From Candidatus Benthicola azotiphorus (GTDB lineage: Bacteria > Gemmatimonadota > Gemmatimonadetes > Palauibacterales > Palauibacteraceae), in NCBI GenBank assembly GCA_947581745.1, contig CANPVW010000020.1, positions 1-15,396 of the forward strand: a stretch of DNA of 15,396 nt. The letters are read 5' to 3'. Each line of letters opens with the position of its first letter. Positions within the stretch are counted from its first letter, which is position 1. The position numbers were made by a program, and so were the translations under genes. Positions 1 through 5,168 of the stretch are shown here, in pieces. The notes under the pieces were generated by a model. That model did not search any database, was not told the DNA's origin, and saw only the letters and a list, made by a program, of their open reading frames with translations.

Positions 1-1
1 G

Positions 2-202
2 GTCGAGCTCGTGGAGAAGATGGCTCGCGGTTACCAGGGCGTGGGCCGACGCACGGCCGAGCGCCTGGTCGAGGAGTTCGGTGATCAGGTGCTCGAGGTG
101 ATCGACAACGATCCGGAGCGCATCGAGAACGTGCTGCCGAAGGGACGGGCACAGGCCGTCATCGAGGGCCGTCGGGCCGAGCTCGAGGCGACGGACGACT
201 AG
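2..202 (+). CDS. C-terminal fragment of a helix-hairpin-helix protein (5' end outside window)
   Basis: The frame is open from the left edge and ends at TAG 200-202, so only the last 66 residues are seen. The segment YQGVGRRTAERLVEEFG followed by LPKGRAQAVIEG looks like two successive helix-hairpin-helix motifs (first hairpin GVG), a non-specific DNA-binding fold found in RuvA, RecD2, UvrC and many others. The tail is acidic (ELEATDD). An in-frame GTG at 11 could be read as a start, but the reading frame continues upstream of it, so it is most likely internal. Which HHH protein this is cannot be told from the fragment. The neighbouring DNA glycosylase starts 20 nt downstream, which is compatible with a DNA-repair context. 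Confidence 0.6.
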   Translation, partial: VELVEKMARGYQGVGRRTAERLVEEFGDQVLEVIDNDPERIENVLPKGRAQAVIEGRRAELEATDD

Positions 203-222
203 AGAGTCGGACACGCGAGGCG

Positions 223-822
223 ATGGCCGCCGGCGGAAGACGTGCGGAAGGGGCGCTTCGAGCGCCCTTTTTCGCGCGACCGGCCCACGTAGTCGCCCGC
301 GAGCTGCTCGGGACCCTCCTGGTCTCGGAGCTCGGGGGAGTGCGGACGGTCGGGCGTATCGTGGAGACGGAGGCGTACGAGGGCCCCGAGGACCCGGCGT
401 CTCACGCGGCGGCCCGCATCGGACTCACGCGTCGCAACAAGGGTCTCTTCGGACCTCCGGGAACCTGTTACCTCCACCTGAACTACGGCGTGCACTGGTG
501 CTTCAACGCCGTCACGGACGTGGAGGGGAGCCCGCACGGGGTCCTCGTACGTGCGCTGCACCCGCTGGCCGGCGAGGACCACATGCGGCTCCGCCGGGGA
601 CGGGACGAGCTGACGAACGGACCGGCGCGCCTCGCGCAGGCTCTCGGAATCGGTCCGGATCTGCAGGGCCACCGCCTCGATGAGCCTCCGCTGTGGGTCG
701 AGCGCGGGCGTCCCGTCCCGGCGCGAGCGCTCGTGACGACCACCCGGATCGGGATCTCGCGGGGCGCCGATCTTCCCCTTCGCTTCTACGACTCGAGGAG
801 CCCCTGGGTGTCTCGTCCCTGA
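223..822 (+). CDS. mpg: 3-methyladenine DNA glycosylase (AAG/MPG family)
   Basis: Predicted 199-aa monofunctional base-excision enzyme that flips out alkylated purines and cleaves the N-glycosidic bond. Family signatures are complete: FFARP (16-20), VARELLG (24-30), VETEAY (47-52), PEDPASH (55-61), the intercalation strand YLHLNYG (83-89), N95 and LVRALHP (108-114). By alignment from memory to human AAG, E50 corresponds to catalytic E125, Y52 and H61 to the base-stacking Y127 and H136, Y88 to intercalating Y162, N95 to N169 and R110 to R182. Length is typical for bacterial members. The only plausible start is ATG 223, with a modest GCGAGG ahead of it; the first conserved residues begin near residue 16. 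The DNA encoding residues 10-17 forms a terminator-like hairpin (separate entry). It probably follows the upstream HHH gene (20-nt gap). Confidence 0.95.
   Translation: MAAGGRRAEGALRAPFFARPAHVVARELLGTLLVSELGGVRTVGRIVETEAYEGPEDPASHAAARIGLTRRNKGLFGPPGTCYLHLNYGVHWCFNAVTDVEGSPHGVLVRALHPLAGEDHMRLRRGRDELTNGPARLAQALGIGPDLQGHRLDEPPLWVERGRPVPARALVTTTRIGISRGADLPLRFYDSRSPWVSRP
251..272 (+). terminator. Intrinsic-terminator-like hairpin inside the 5' end of mpg
   Basis: GGGCGCT (251-257), loop TCG, AGCGCCC (261-267), then five T (268-272). The stem is a perfect 7 bp and the T-run follows directly, as in a Rho-independent terminator. It sits 48 nt after the stop of the upstream gene, where a terminator would be expected, yet it also encodes residues 10-17 of the glycosylase, with TTT TTC giving the conserved FF. 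It may terminate the upstream transcript or act as an attenuator opened by translating ribosomes. The T-tract is short, so efficiency is uncertain. Confidence 0.6.
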
Positions 823-836
823 GGCACTCGTCGCGG

Positions 837-855
837 GGGTTCGATTGACGAACCC
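837..855. repeat. Perfect inverted repeat between mpg and the antiporter gene
   Basis: GGGTTCG (837-843), 5-nt spacer ATTGA, CGAACCC (849-855). It lies 15 nt after the mpg stop and has no T-run after it, so a classic intrinsic terminator is unlikely. Its spacer and right arm contain TTGACG (845-850), the putative -35 of the next gene, which makes an operator role possible. Confidence 0.5.
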
Positions 856-873
856 GGCGTCAACAGGTTTCTT
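845..873 (+). promoter_or_regulatory. Candidate promoter of the NhaC-family antiporter
   Basis: TTGACG (845-850), 17-nt spacer, TTTCTT (868-873). The -35 is good and the -10 weak, but the element agrees with the TAnnTT-type -10 elements elsewhere in the window at four of six positions if TnnnTT is allowed. It would start transcription near 880 and leave the Shine-Dalgarno at 899-905 in the leader. Confidence 0.35.
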
Positions 874-898
874 CCATCCGATCGGACCCTCAGGCCAC

Positions 899-905
899 GG
901 GAGGA
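899..905 (+). promoter_or_regulatory. Ribosome binding site that decides the antiporter start
   Basis: GGGAGGA is a near-perfect Shine-Dalgarno 4 nt upstream of ATA 910. No comparably good site lies ahead of TTG 943: the intervening sequence is the coding part for the conserved EFGALSLLPP. Confidence 0.65.
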
Positions 906-909
906 CGCC

Positions 910-2325
910 ATAGAATTCGGGGCACTGTCTCTGCTGCCGCCGTTGCTCGCGATCGGGCTCGCGATCTATACCCGGCAGGTGTACCTGTCCCTGGCAGCGG
1001 GGATCTGGATCGGGTGGACCATCATCCTCGGGTGGAACCCGATCGCCGGCCTGGGGGGAGCGGTGGAGGCCACGGTCAACACCGTCACCGATCCGGGCAA
1101 CGCCCGCGTGCTCATGTTCACCTTCGCGATCGGAGCGCTGATCGCCCTGGTGGAGGCGAACGGCGGGGTCAGGGGCTTCGTCCGCTGGGTGGAGGAGCGG
1201 CAGTGGGTGGACGACGGCCGAAAGGCCCAGGTGCTGGCCTGGGTCATCGGGGTCGTCATCTTCATCGAGTCGAACATCACCGTTCTGGTGGCGGGCTCCA
1301 TCTGCCGCCCTCTGTTCGACAGGTATCGCGTGTCGCGGGAGAAGCTGGCGTACCTCGTGGATTCGACCTCCGCGCCGGTCTGCATCCTCATTCCGTTCAA
1401 CGCCTGGGGAGCGTACATCCTGGGTGTCCTCGCGACGCTGGGCGTCAGGGAGCCGGTCTCCGTTCTCGTGGCCTCCATTCCACTGAACTTCTATGCCCTG
1501 GCGGCGCTCGCGATCGCGGGATTCAGCGCCTTCCGGCAGGTCGACATCGGTCCGATGAAGGCGGCGCAGCGCCGCACCGCGGAAGGGATGCTGCACTGGG
1601 AGCACTCGGTCGCCCTGGCCGACCCGGAGGACATGGCTCCGCCCCCGCGCGAGGGCATGCCACTGCGCCCGGCGAACATGATCGTCCCGATCGTGGTCAT
1701 GGTGGCCATGATGCCGGTCTCCATGTACGTGACCGGGAACGGCGACCTGATGGCGGGGTCCGGCTCCACCTCCGTCCTGTGGGCGGTCCTGACGGCGATC
1801 GGCGTCGCGTGGCTGTTGTCGCTCGGGCAGCGCCTCCTGGACCTGGAGGCGCTGAGCCGGGCCAGCCTGAAGGGAGCGGGCGCCCTGACGGGCATGGCGC
1901 TCGTCCTCCTGTTCGCGATCACGCTCGCGGCGGTGACCGTCGAGATGGGGACGGGCGAGTACGTCGCGGGCATCGTGGGCGGACGGGTTCCGCTGCCCGT
2001 TCTCCTGCCGCTTCTGTTCCTCGTGGCGGGCGGGATCGCGTTCGCCACGGGCAGCAGCTGGGGGACCTTCGGCATCATGCTGCCGATGGCCGTCCCGCTG
2101 GCCGCGACGCTGGGCCTGTCCGCGACCCCTTTCATCGCCGCGGTGCTGTCGGGAGGCGTGTTCGGCGATCACGCCAGTCCGATCAGCGACACCACGATCA
2201 TCTCGTCCCTCGCTTCCGCGTCCGACCACATCGAGCACGTCAGGACCCAGATCCCTTACGCACTGCTGGCCGGAGCGGCGGCGATCGTCGGATTCGCGCT
2301 CACGGGCACGTGGATGACGCTGTAG
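910..2325 (+). CDS. NhaC-family Na+/H+ antiporter (possible ATA start)
   Basis: Integral membrane carrier, 471 aa, with about eleven or twelve hydrophobic segments; it probably exchanges Na+ (or another cation/organic-acid pair) for protons. NhaC-family signatures (numbered from 910) are IESNIT (119-124), DSTSAPVCIL (from 151), GGVFGDHASPISDTTI (415-430) and SDHIEHV (438-444), the last two being the family's most conserved block. Start choice: the first conventional codon is TTG 943, but that cuts off EFGALSLLPP, which is the usual N-terminus of the family just after Met. ATA 910 stands exactly where that Met belongs, with GGGAGGA (899-905) 4 nt upstream. It is therefore either a rare AUA initiation or an ATG-to-ATA change or base error. 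Substrate within the family (Na+/H+, malate/lactate, lysine/arginine-type exchange) cannot be assigned. Confidence 0.92.
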   Translation: MEFGALSLLPPLLAIGLAIYTRQVYLSLAAGIWIGWTIILGWNPIAGLGGAVEATVNTVTDPGNARVLMFTFAIGALIALVEANGGVRGFVRWVEERQWVDDGRKAQVLAWVIGVVIFIESNITVLVAGSICRPLFDRYRVSREKLAYLVDSTSAPVCILIPFNAWGAYILGVLATLGVREPVSVLVASIPLNFYALAALAIAGFSAFRQVDIGPMKAAQRRTAEGMLHWEHSVALADPEDMAPPPREGMPLRPANMIVPIVVMVAMMPVSMYVTGNGDLMAGSGSTSVLWAVLTAIGVAWLLSLGQRLLDLEALSRASLKGAGALTGMALVLLFAITLAAVTVEMGTGEYVAGIVGGRVPLPVLLPLLFLVAGGIAFATGSSWGTFGIMLPMAVPLAATLGLSATPFIAAVLSGGVFGDHASPISDTTIISSLASASDHIEHVRTQIPYALLAGAAAIVGFALTGTWMTL

Positions 2326-2341
2326 CGGCGAGACTCGCCGC
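2325..2341. repeat. GC-rich hairpin abutting the antiporter stop codon
   Basis: GCGGCGA (2325-2331), loop GAC, TCGCCGC (2335-2341), a perfect 7-bp stem starting on the last base of the TAG stop. There is no T-run after it; it may stabilise the 3' end or support Rho-dependent termination. Confidence 0.4.
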
Positions 2342-2360
2342 GGGGCGCTCCGAGCTCCGA

Positions 2361-2389
2361 TTGACCCGCATACGGGGCCCGGTTAGGTT
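2361..2389 (+). promoter_or_regulatory. Strong candidate promoter of the ncRNA unit
   Basis: TTGACC (2361-2366), exactly 17 nt, TAGGTT (2384-2389). The predicted start (about 2396) coincides with the outer end of the long closing helix of the RNA described below, which is independent support for both. There is no ORF with a ribosome binding site directly downstream. Confidence 0.65.
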
Positions 2390-2395
2390 CACGAG

Positions 2396-2577
2396 GGTGG
2401 ATGTGAGGAGTGTTTTTTGAGCCAACACGTGGGTGTGAGAGCCATTGATCTTCCGGCGGACGTCAGGCCCCTCGAGGGAAGGCGAAGAACCGGGAGGAAG
2501 GGCGAACCGTAATTGACGGGTCTCACAAAAACCCCCTCATGTCAACCTTGGGGCGATCCTCGGGTCGCCCCTTTTTT
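2396..2577 (+). ncRNA. Candidate structured small RNA, possibly 6S-like
   Basis: The RNA has its own promoter, ends at an intrinsic terminator and contains no credible ORF. The outer helix pairs 2396-2408 with 2535-2547 (one G-A mismatch, two G-U pairs). It continues inward through GTTTTT (2412-2417) with AAAAAC (2527-2532) and TGAG (2418-2421) with CTCA (2522-2525), allowing small bulges. Inside, 2424-2440 is an asymmetric loop facing a small hairpin CCGT-AATTG-ACGG (2507-2519). An upper rod then forms by GCC (2441-2443) with GGC (2501-2503) and CTTCC (2450-2454) with GGAAG (2496-2500). Closing stem, central bubble with a 3'-side mini-hairpin, and upper rod, in about 150 nt before the terminator, is the architecture of 6S RNA, which binds sigma-70 holoenzyme. 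No primary-sequence motif proves this. The alternative is an attenuating leader of the pterin operon, but the terminator does not compete with the closing helix. Confidence 0.5.
2550..2577 (+). terminator. Strong intrinsic terminator upstream of the pterin operon
   Basis: GGGGCGA (2550-2556), 8-nt loop, TCGCCCC (2565-2571), then six T (2572-2577). The stem is a perfect 7 bp. It lies only 21 nt ahead of the ATG at 2599, so the reading frame start at 2539 sometimes suggested by the open frame would place a terminator inside a gene; ATG 2599 is the better start. Confidence 0.85.
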
Positions 2578-2598
2578 GTCCTCGACCAGGAAGACGTG

Positions 2599-3012
2599 AT
2601 GCCGATCGCCCGCGTGACCCGGCGGGTCCACTTCTCCGCCGGACACAGACTCCACAACGACGATCTGTCGGACGATCAGAACAGGGAGACGTACGGTCTG
2701 TGCAACAACCCGACGGGGCACGGGCACAACTACGATCTCGAGGTTACCGTCGAAGGTGAAGTCGATCCGGTGACCGGCTACGTGATGGACCTCAAGCGCC
2801 TCAAGGGCCTGCTCGAACGCGATGTGCTGACGGACGTGGATCACGCCAATCTGAACGTCGATGTAAAGTGGCTCGCCGGCATCGTCCCCACGACCGAGAA
2901 CCTCGCCGTGGCGATCTGGCGCCGGCTCGAGGCCGGTCTCGGGGGAGTCAGGCTGGTCGCCGTCCGCTTGTGGGAAACGGACCGGAACTCCGTGGAGTAT
3001 CGCGGGGAGTGA
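2599..3012 (+). CDS. 6-pyruvoyl-tetrahydropterin synthase / QueD family (mammalian-type motif)
   Basis: 137-aa cytosolic Zn enzyme acting on 7,8-dihydroneopterin triphosphate, the product of the neighbouring FolE. Zn ligands are H16 (FSAGHRLHN), H41 and H43 (GHGHNY); the catalytic triad is C35, D81 and H82 (DVDHANL); E126 (WETDRN) anchors the pterin, and PTTENLAV (97-104) is conserved. The nucleophile spacing is Cys-x5-His-Gly-His, as in animal PTPS, not the Cys-x3-HGH of E. coli QueD, and the stretch EVDPVTGYVMDL is also animal-like. This favours 6-pyruvoyl-tetrahydropterin as product, though many annotations would say QueD. ATG 2599 has AGGAAG (2588-2593) ahead of it and begins right at the family N-terminus. 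It is followed after 19 nt by folE. How it is expressed past the terminator at 2550-2577 is unclear. Confidence 0.92.
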   Translation: MPIARVTRRVHFSAGHRLHNDDLSDDQNRETYGLCNNPTGHGHNYDLEVTVEGEVDPVTGYVMDLKRLKGLLERDVLTDVDHANLNVDVKWLAGIVPTTENLAVAIWRRLEAGLGGVRLVAVRLWETDRNSVEYRGE

Positions 3013-3031
3013 ATAGCGTGGAGAGACTGTC

Positions 3032-3640
3032 ATGAAGGACGGAACCGGTCGGGCCGATGGGCCGGATCTCAGTCAGGTCTCGTATGCCGACCTCGTGCGG
3101 GAGCAACTTCGCCGCCTCGGCGAGGACCCGGAGCGAAAGAGCCTGCAGGGGACTCCGGAACGGGTCGAGAAGGCGATGATGTGGCTCACCCGGGGATACC
3201 GGTCCACGGTCGAGGAAGCCCTGGGGAAAGGGGTCTTCGAGGAAGCGCACGACAACATGGTGCTCGTCAAGGACATCGAGCTCTACTCGCTGTGCGAGCA
3301 CCACATGCTGCCCTTCTTCGGCAAGGTGCACGTGGCCTACATCCCGGATGGCCGGCTTCTCGGTCTCAGCAAGGTGCCCCGCCTCGTCGAGGTGTTCGCG
3401 CGCCGCCTCCAGGTCCAGGAGCGGCTGACCGACGAGATCGCGGACGCGGTCCAGGAGGCCGCCGCGCCTGCGGGCGTCGGAGTGGTGGTCGAGGCGTACC
3501 ACCTGTGCATGATGATGCGCGGCGTCGAGAAGCAGAACAGCAAGACGATCACCAGCGCGGTGCGCGGCCGGTTCCGCTCGGACAATCGCACCCGCGAGGA
3601 ATTCCTGCGCCTCGTGCTCTCGCCGCAGTTCATCTCCTGA
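3032..3640 (+). CDS. folE: GTP cyclohydrolase I
   Basis: 202-aa type I (FolE) enzyme that converts GTP to 7,8-dihydroneopterin triphosphate, the entry step to folate, biopterin and 7-deazaguanine pathways; active as a homodecamer. Zn ligands are C88 and H91 (LCEHHMLPF) and C159 (YHLCMMMRGV), matching E. coli C110, H113 and C181; H90 and H157 match the catalytic H112 and H179. Other hallmarks are TPERV (41-45), LVKDIELYSLCEHH, GLSKVPRLVE (111-120), RLQVQERLT and KQNSKTITSA. Length is normal with a short polar N-terminal extension. ATG 3032 is preceded by GGAGAG (3020-3025). It shares an operon with the PTPS gene, 19 nt upstream, and with the zinc-ribbon gene, 15 nt downstream. Confidence 0.98.
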   Translation: MKDGTGRADGPDLSQVSYADLVREQLRRLGEDPERKSLQGTPERVEKAMMWLTRGYRSTVEEALGKGVFEEAHDNMVLVKDIELYSLCEHHMLPFFGKVHVAYIPDGRLLGLSKVPRLVEVFARRLQVQERLTDEIADAVQEAAAPAGVGVVVEAYHLCMMMRGVEKQNSKTITSAVRGRFRSDNRTREEFLRLVLSPQFIS

Positions 3641-3655
3641 CGTCCCGGAGGAGAC

Positions 3656-4303
3656 GTGCTCCTGGACCTGTCGGAAGTCCTGGCGTGTCCCGTGTGCGGG
3701 CCGCCGCAGATCATGGTGGCCGTCGTCCACGAGTCGGAAGGCCGGCGCGTGGCGAGGGGCTTCCTGGGCTGTCCGGCGTGCGACGGCCGGTTTCGAATCG
3801 ATTCCGGGGTCGTCCGACTCCTGTCGGCGACCGCTCCGTCGCCCGAGCCGGCCGAGTCGGACTCGTTCTCTCTCCCTTCCGGGGTAGAAGAGACCGCAGT
3901 GCTGGTCGGTGCGGTGCTGGACCTCGCGGGTGAGAGCGGCTGTGTCCTGCTGGGACCCGGTCTCGCCGGGATCGCGGGCTCCCTCGCGGCGATCGCCGGC
4001 CGCTCGGAGGTGGTGTCGTTCACGCACGCCGCTCCGCATCCGCCAGTCGCGGCCCCGAACCTGAGCACGATCGTGGTGTCCGGGGACGGGCCCCTGCCCG
4101 TGCTGGAAGGGCGTTTCCGGGCGGCCGCGCTGTGCGGCGAACCCGGGGAGGCCCGGATTCGGGAGGTGGCGGCGGCGCTCCGTCCTCCCGGGCGACTCGC
4201 CATCCTCGCGCCCGCACCCGGTGCGGCACATGCGATGCGGGACGCGGGGCTCCACGTGGTCGCAGCGGATGAGAGGGTCGCCGTCGCCTCGAAGAGCCCC
4301 TGA
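3656..4303 (+). CDS. Zinc-ribbon (Trm112-like) protein with degenerate methyltransferase-like C-terminus
   Basis: 215 aa, GTG start with GGAGGAG (3647-3653) just upstream. The N-terminus holds two CPxC pairs, C11/C14 and C39/C42, followed by GRFRIDSGVVRLL, the layout of Trm112-like zinc-binding domains (LACPVCG ... CPACDGRF). Residues about 95-213 resemble a shrunken class I Rossmann methyltransferase: LLGPGLAGIAGSLA as the nucleotide-binding turn, a strand before AALCGEP, then REVAAALRPPGRLAILAP and a final AGLHVVAADERVAVA. The acidic residues that usually hold S-adenosylmethionine are not obvious, so catalytic activity is doubtful. It is the last gene of the pterin operon. Substrate unknown; it could bind or activate another methyltransferase, as Trm112 does. 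Confidence 0.6.
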   Translation: MLLDLSEVLACPVCGPPQIMVAVVHESEGRRVARGFLGCPACDGRFRIDSGVVRLLSATAPSPEPAESDSFSLPSGVEETAVLVGAVLDLAGESGCVLLGPGLAGIAGSLAAIAGRSEVVSFTHAAPHPPVAAPNLSTIVVSGDGPLPVLEGRFRAAALCGEPGEARIREVAAALRPPGRLAILAPAPGAAHAMRDAGLHVVAADERVAVASKSP

Positions 4304-4320
4304 ACGGGCGCTCGGGTTCG

Positions 4321-4349
4321 TTGCCACGCGTATTCGGCGCGTCTAGTTT
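4321..4349 (+). promoter_or_regulatory. Candidate promoter of the five-gene operon 4405-8385
   Basis: TTGCCA (4321-4326), 17-nt spacer, TAGTTT (4344-4349). It predicts a start near 4356 and a leader of about 50 nt. It matches the TTGnCn/TAnnTT pattern seen at four other intergenic sites here. The TTG of the -35 could also be misread as a start codon of the downstream gene. Confidence 0.6.
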
Positions 4350-4404
4350 GACGGTGCCTTCGCGATCTGGCGGGGCCTCCACTCGAGGATCGGGGACGAA
4401 CCGA

Positions 4405-4704
4405 ATGCGCCTTCAGACGAGAGCGTTCGCCATGGCTTCCGGCGCGCTGGCCAGCGCGGCGGTCTTCCTGGCGACGTTGCTCGCCCGGGCAGTGTTCGGT
4501 CGGATCGCGGACCCGGGTCTCGCCGCGGGCGTACTGTTCGGTTACTCGATCAGCGTCGAGGGAGCGTTCATAGGCGCCATGTGGGCGTATGCGTATGGCT
4601 TCATGATAGGCGCCGCGTTCGCTTTCGCCTACAACATCGCGGTGATTCCCCCGGCGCCGCCCCTCGTGGACTGGGACGAGGCGGGTCCGGGAGAGGAGAG
4701 CTGA
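4405..4704 (+). CDS. Small two-helix membrane protein
   Basis: 99 aa with two hydrophobic segments (about 8-30 and 52-80) and a short acidic, proline-rich tail (PPAPPLVDWDEAGPGEES), probably cytoplasmic by charge. The second helix, Gly- and aromatic-rich and ending in AFAFAYN, resembles small inner-membrane proteins of the DUF5676 type, but I hold that loosely. An in-frame TTG at 4321 would add 28 residues, but it is the -35 of the promoter and has no ribosome binding site, so ATG 4405 is preferred; the site upstream (GGGGA) is weak. Two nucleotides separate its stop from the next start, so it heads a tight operon. Function unknown. Confidence 0.65.
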   Translation: MRLQTRAFAMASGALASAAVFLATLLARAVFGRIADPGLAAGVLFGYSISVEGAFIGAMWAYAYGFMIGAAFAFAYNIAVIPPAPPLVDWDEAGPGEES

Positions 4705-4706
4705 CC

Positions 4707-5168
4707 ATGCCCTGGTGGAGCTTCCTGACCGGTGCCGGTGCTAAGGAAGAGGACCGGCCCGACTATTACCGGGAAGGCCTCGAGCTGGCCGCCGAGGAGC
4801 GCTATCATGAGGCACTGACATCGCTCCGCCTGGCCCTTCGGGAGCACCCCGGGGACGTCGCTACCCTGGAGCAGATGGCGATCGTCTATACCCGGATGGG
4901 AATGACGGACGAAGCGATCAAGATGTACCAGCGAGCGCTGGAGAAGGACCCCGGGAGCGCCGGGGCACATTACGGCATCGCCTTCCTCTACCTGAATCGG
5001 GGCCGGGACACCGAGGCCGCGGCCCACCTCGACACTTTCCTGCGGTCCGGCGCCGACATCCCGGGTTCGGAGAAGCACGCGAGCCACGCCCGGGAGACAC
5101 TGGAGCGACTCCGCACGAAGGACGCGGAGGACACGCCGGGGCACGTGCCGCCGCCCGATGCCGGATAA
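4707..5168 (+). CDS. Short TPR-repeat protein
   Basis: 153 aa, soluble, no signal peptide. Three tetratricopeptide repeats fill about residues 17-118: YYREGLELAAEERYHEAL, then ATLEQMAIVYTRMGMTDEAI with YQRALEKDPG, then AHYGIAFLYLNRGRDTEAA. The tail after 120 is charged and proline-rich. ATG 4707 is supported by GAGAGGAGAG (4691-4700) and by the 2-nt gap to the preceding stop. Its stop TAA (5166-5168) overlaps the start of the acyl-CoA ligase by 11 nt, implying translational coupling. TPR modules scaffold protein-protein contacts; the partner is not shown by the sequence, though the ligase or the membrane protein next door are natural candidates. Confidence 0.85.
   Translation: MPWWSFLTGAGAKEEDRPDYYREGLELAAEERYHEALTSLRLALREHPGDVATLEQMAIVYTRMGMTDEAIKMYQRALEKDPGSAGAHYGIAFLYLNRGRDTEAAAHLDTFLRSGADIPGSEKHASHARETLERLRTKDAEDTPGHVPPPDAG

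Noticed and set aside
837..860. tRNA T-arm-like GGTTCGA
   Set aside because: It is part of a perfect inverted repeat; no acceptor stem, anticodon arm or D-arm can be built around it.
199..2238. A 679-codon open frame on the minus strand antisense to mpg and the antiporter
   Set aside because: The translation is low-complexity (Arg/Asp/Gln/His-rich) with no domain, and both plus-strand genes it covers have full family signatures; long shadow frames are expected at this G+C.
1014..2420. A plus-strand 468-codon frame overlapping the antiporter
   Set aside because: It is out of frame with the clear NhaC-family gene, its product is Gly/Arg/His-rich without motifs, and it runs into the ncRNA promoter.
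2436..2505. Cobalamin-riboswitch-like words (AGCCATTG, GGGAAGGC) in the non-coding unit
   Set aside because: The B12 box and the upstream conserved half of that riboswitch are missing; only short words match.
2461..2505. SRP RNA tip (GTCAGG ... GGAAGG-like)
   Set aside because: The universally conserved order CAGG-loop-GGAAGCAG is not kept and the surrounding fold is wrong.
2539..2598. An upstream ATG start for the PTPS gene
   Set aside because: The added 20 residues would be encoded by a strong terminator hairpin and T-run, and the family N-terminus fits ATG 2599, which has its own ribosome binding site.
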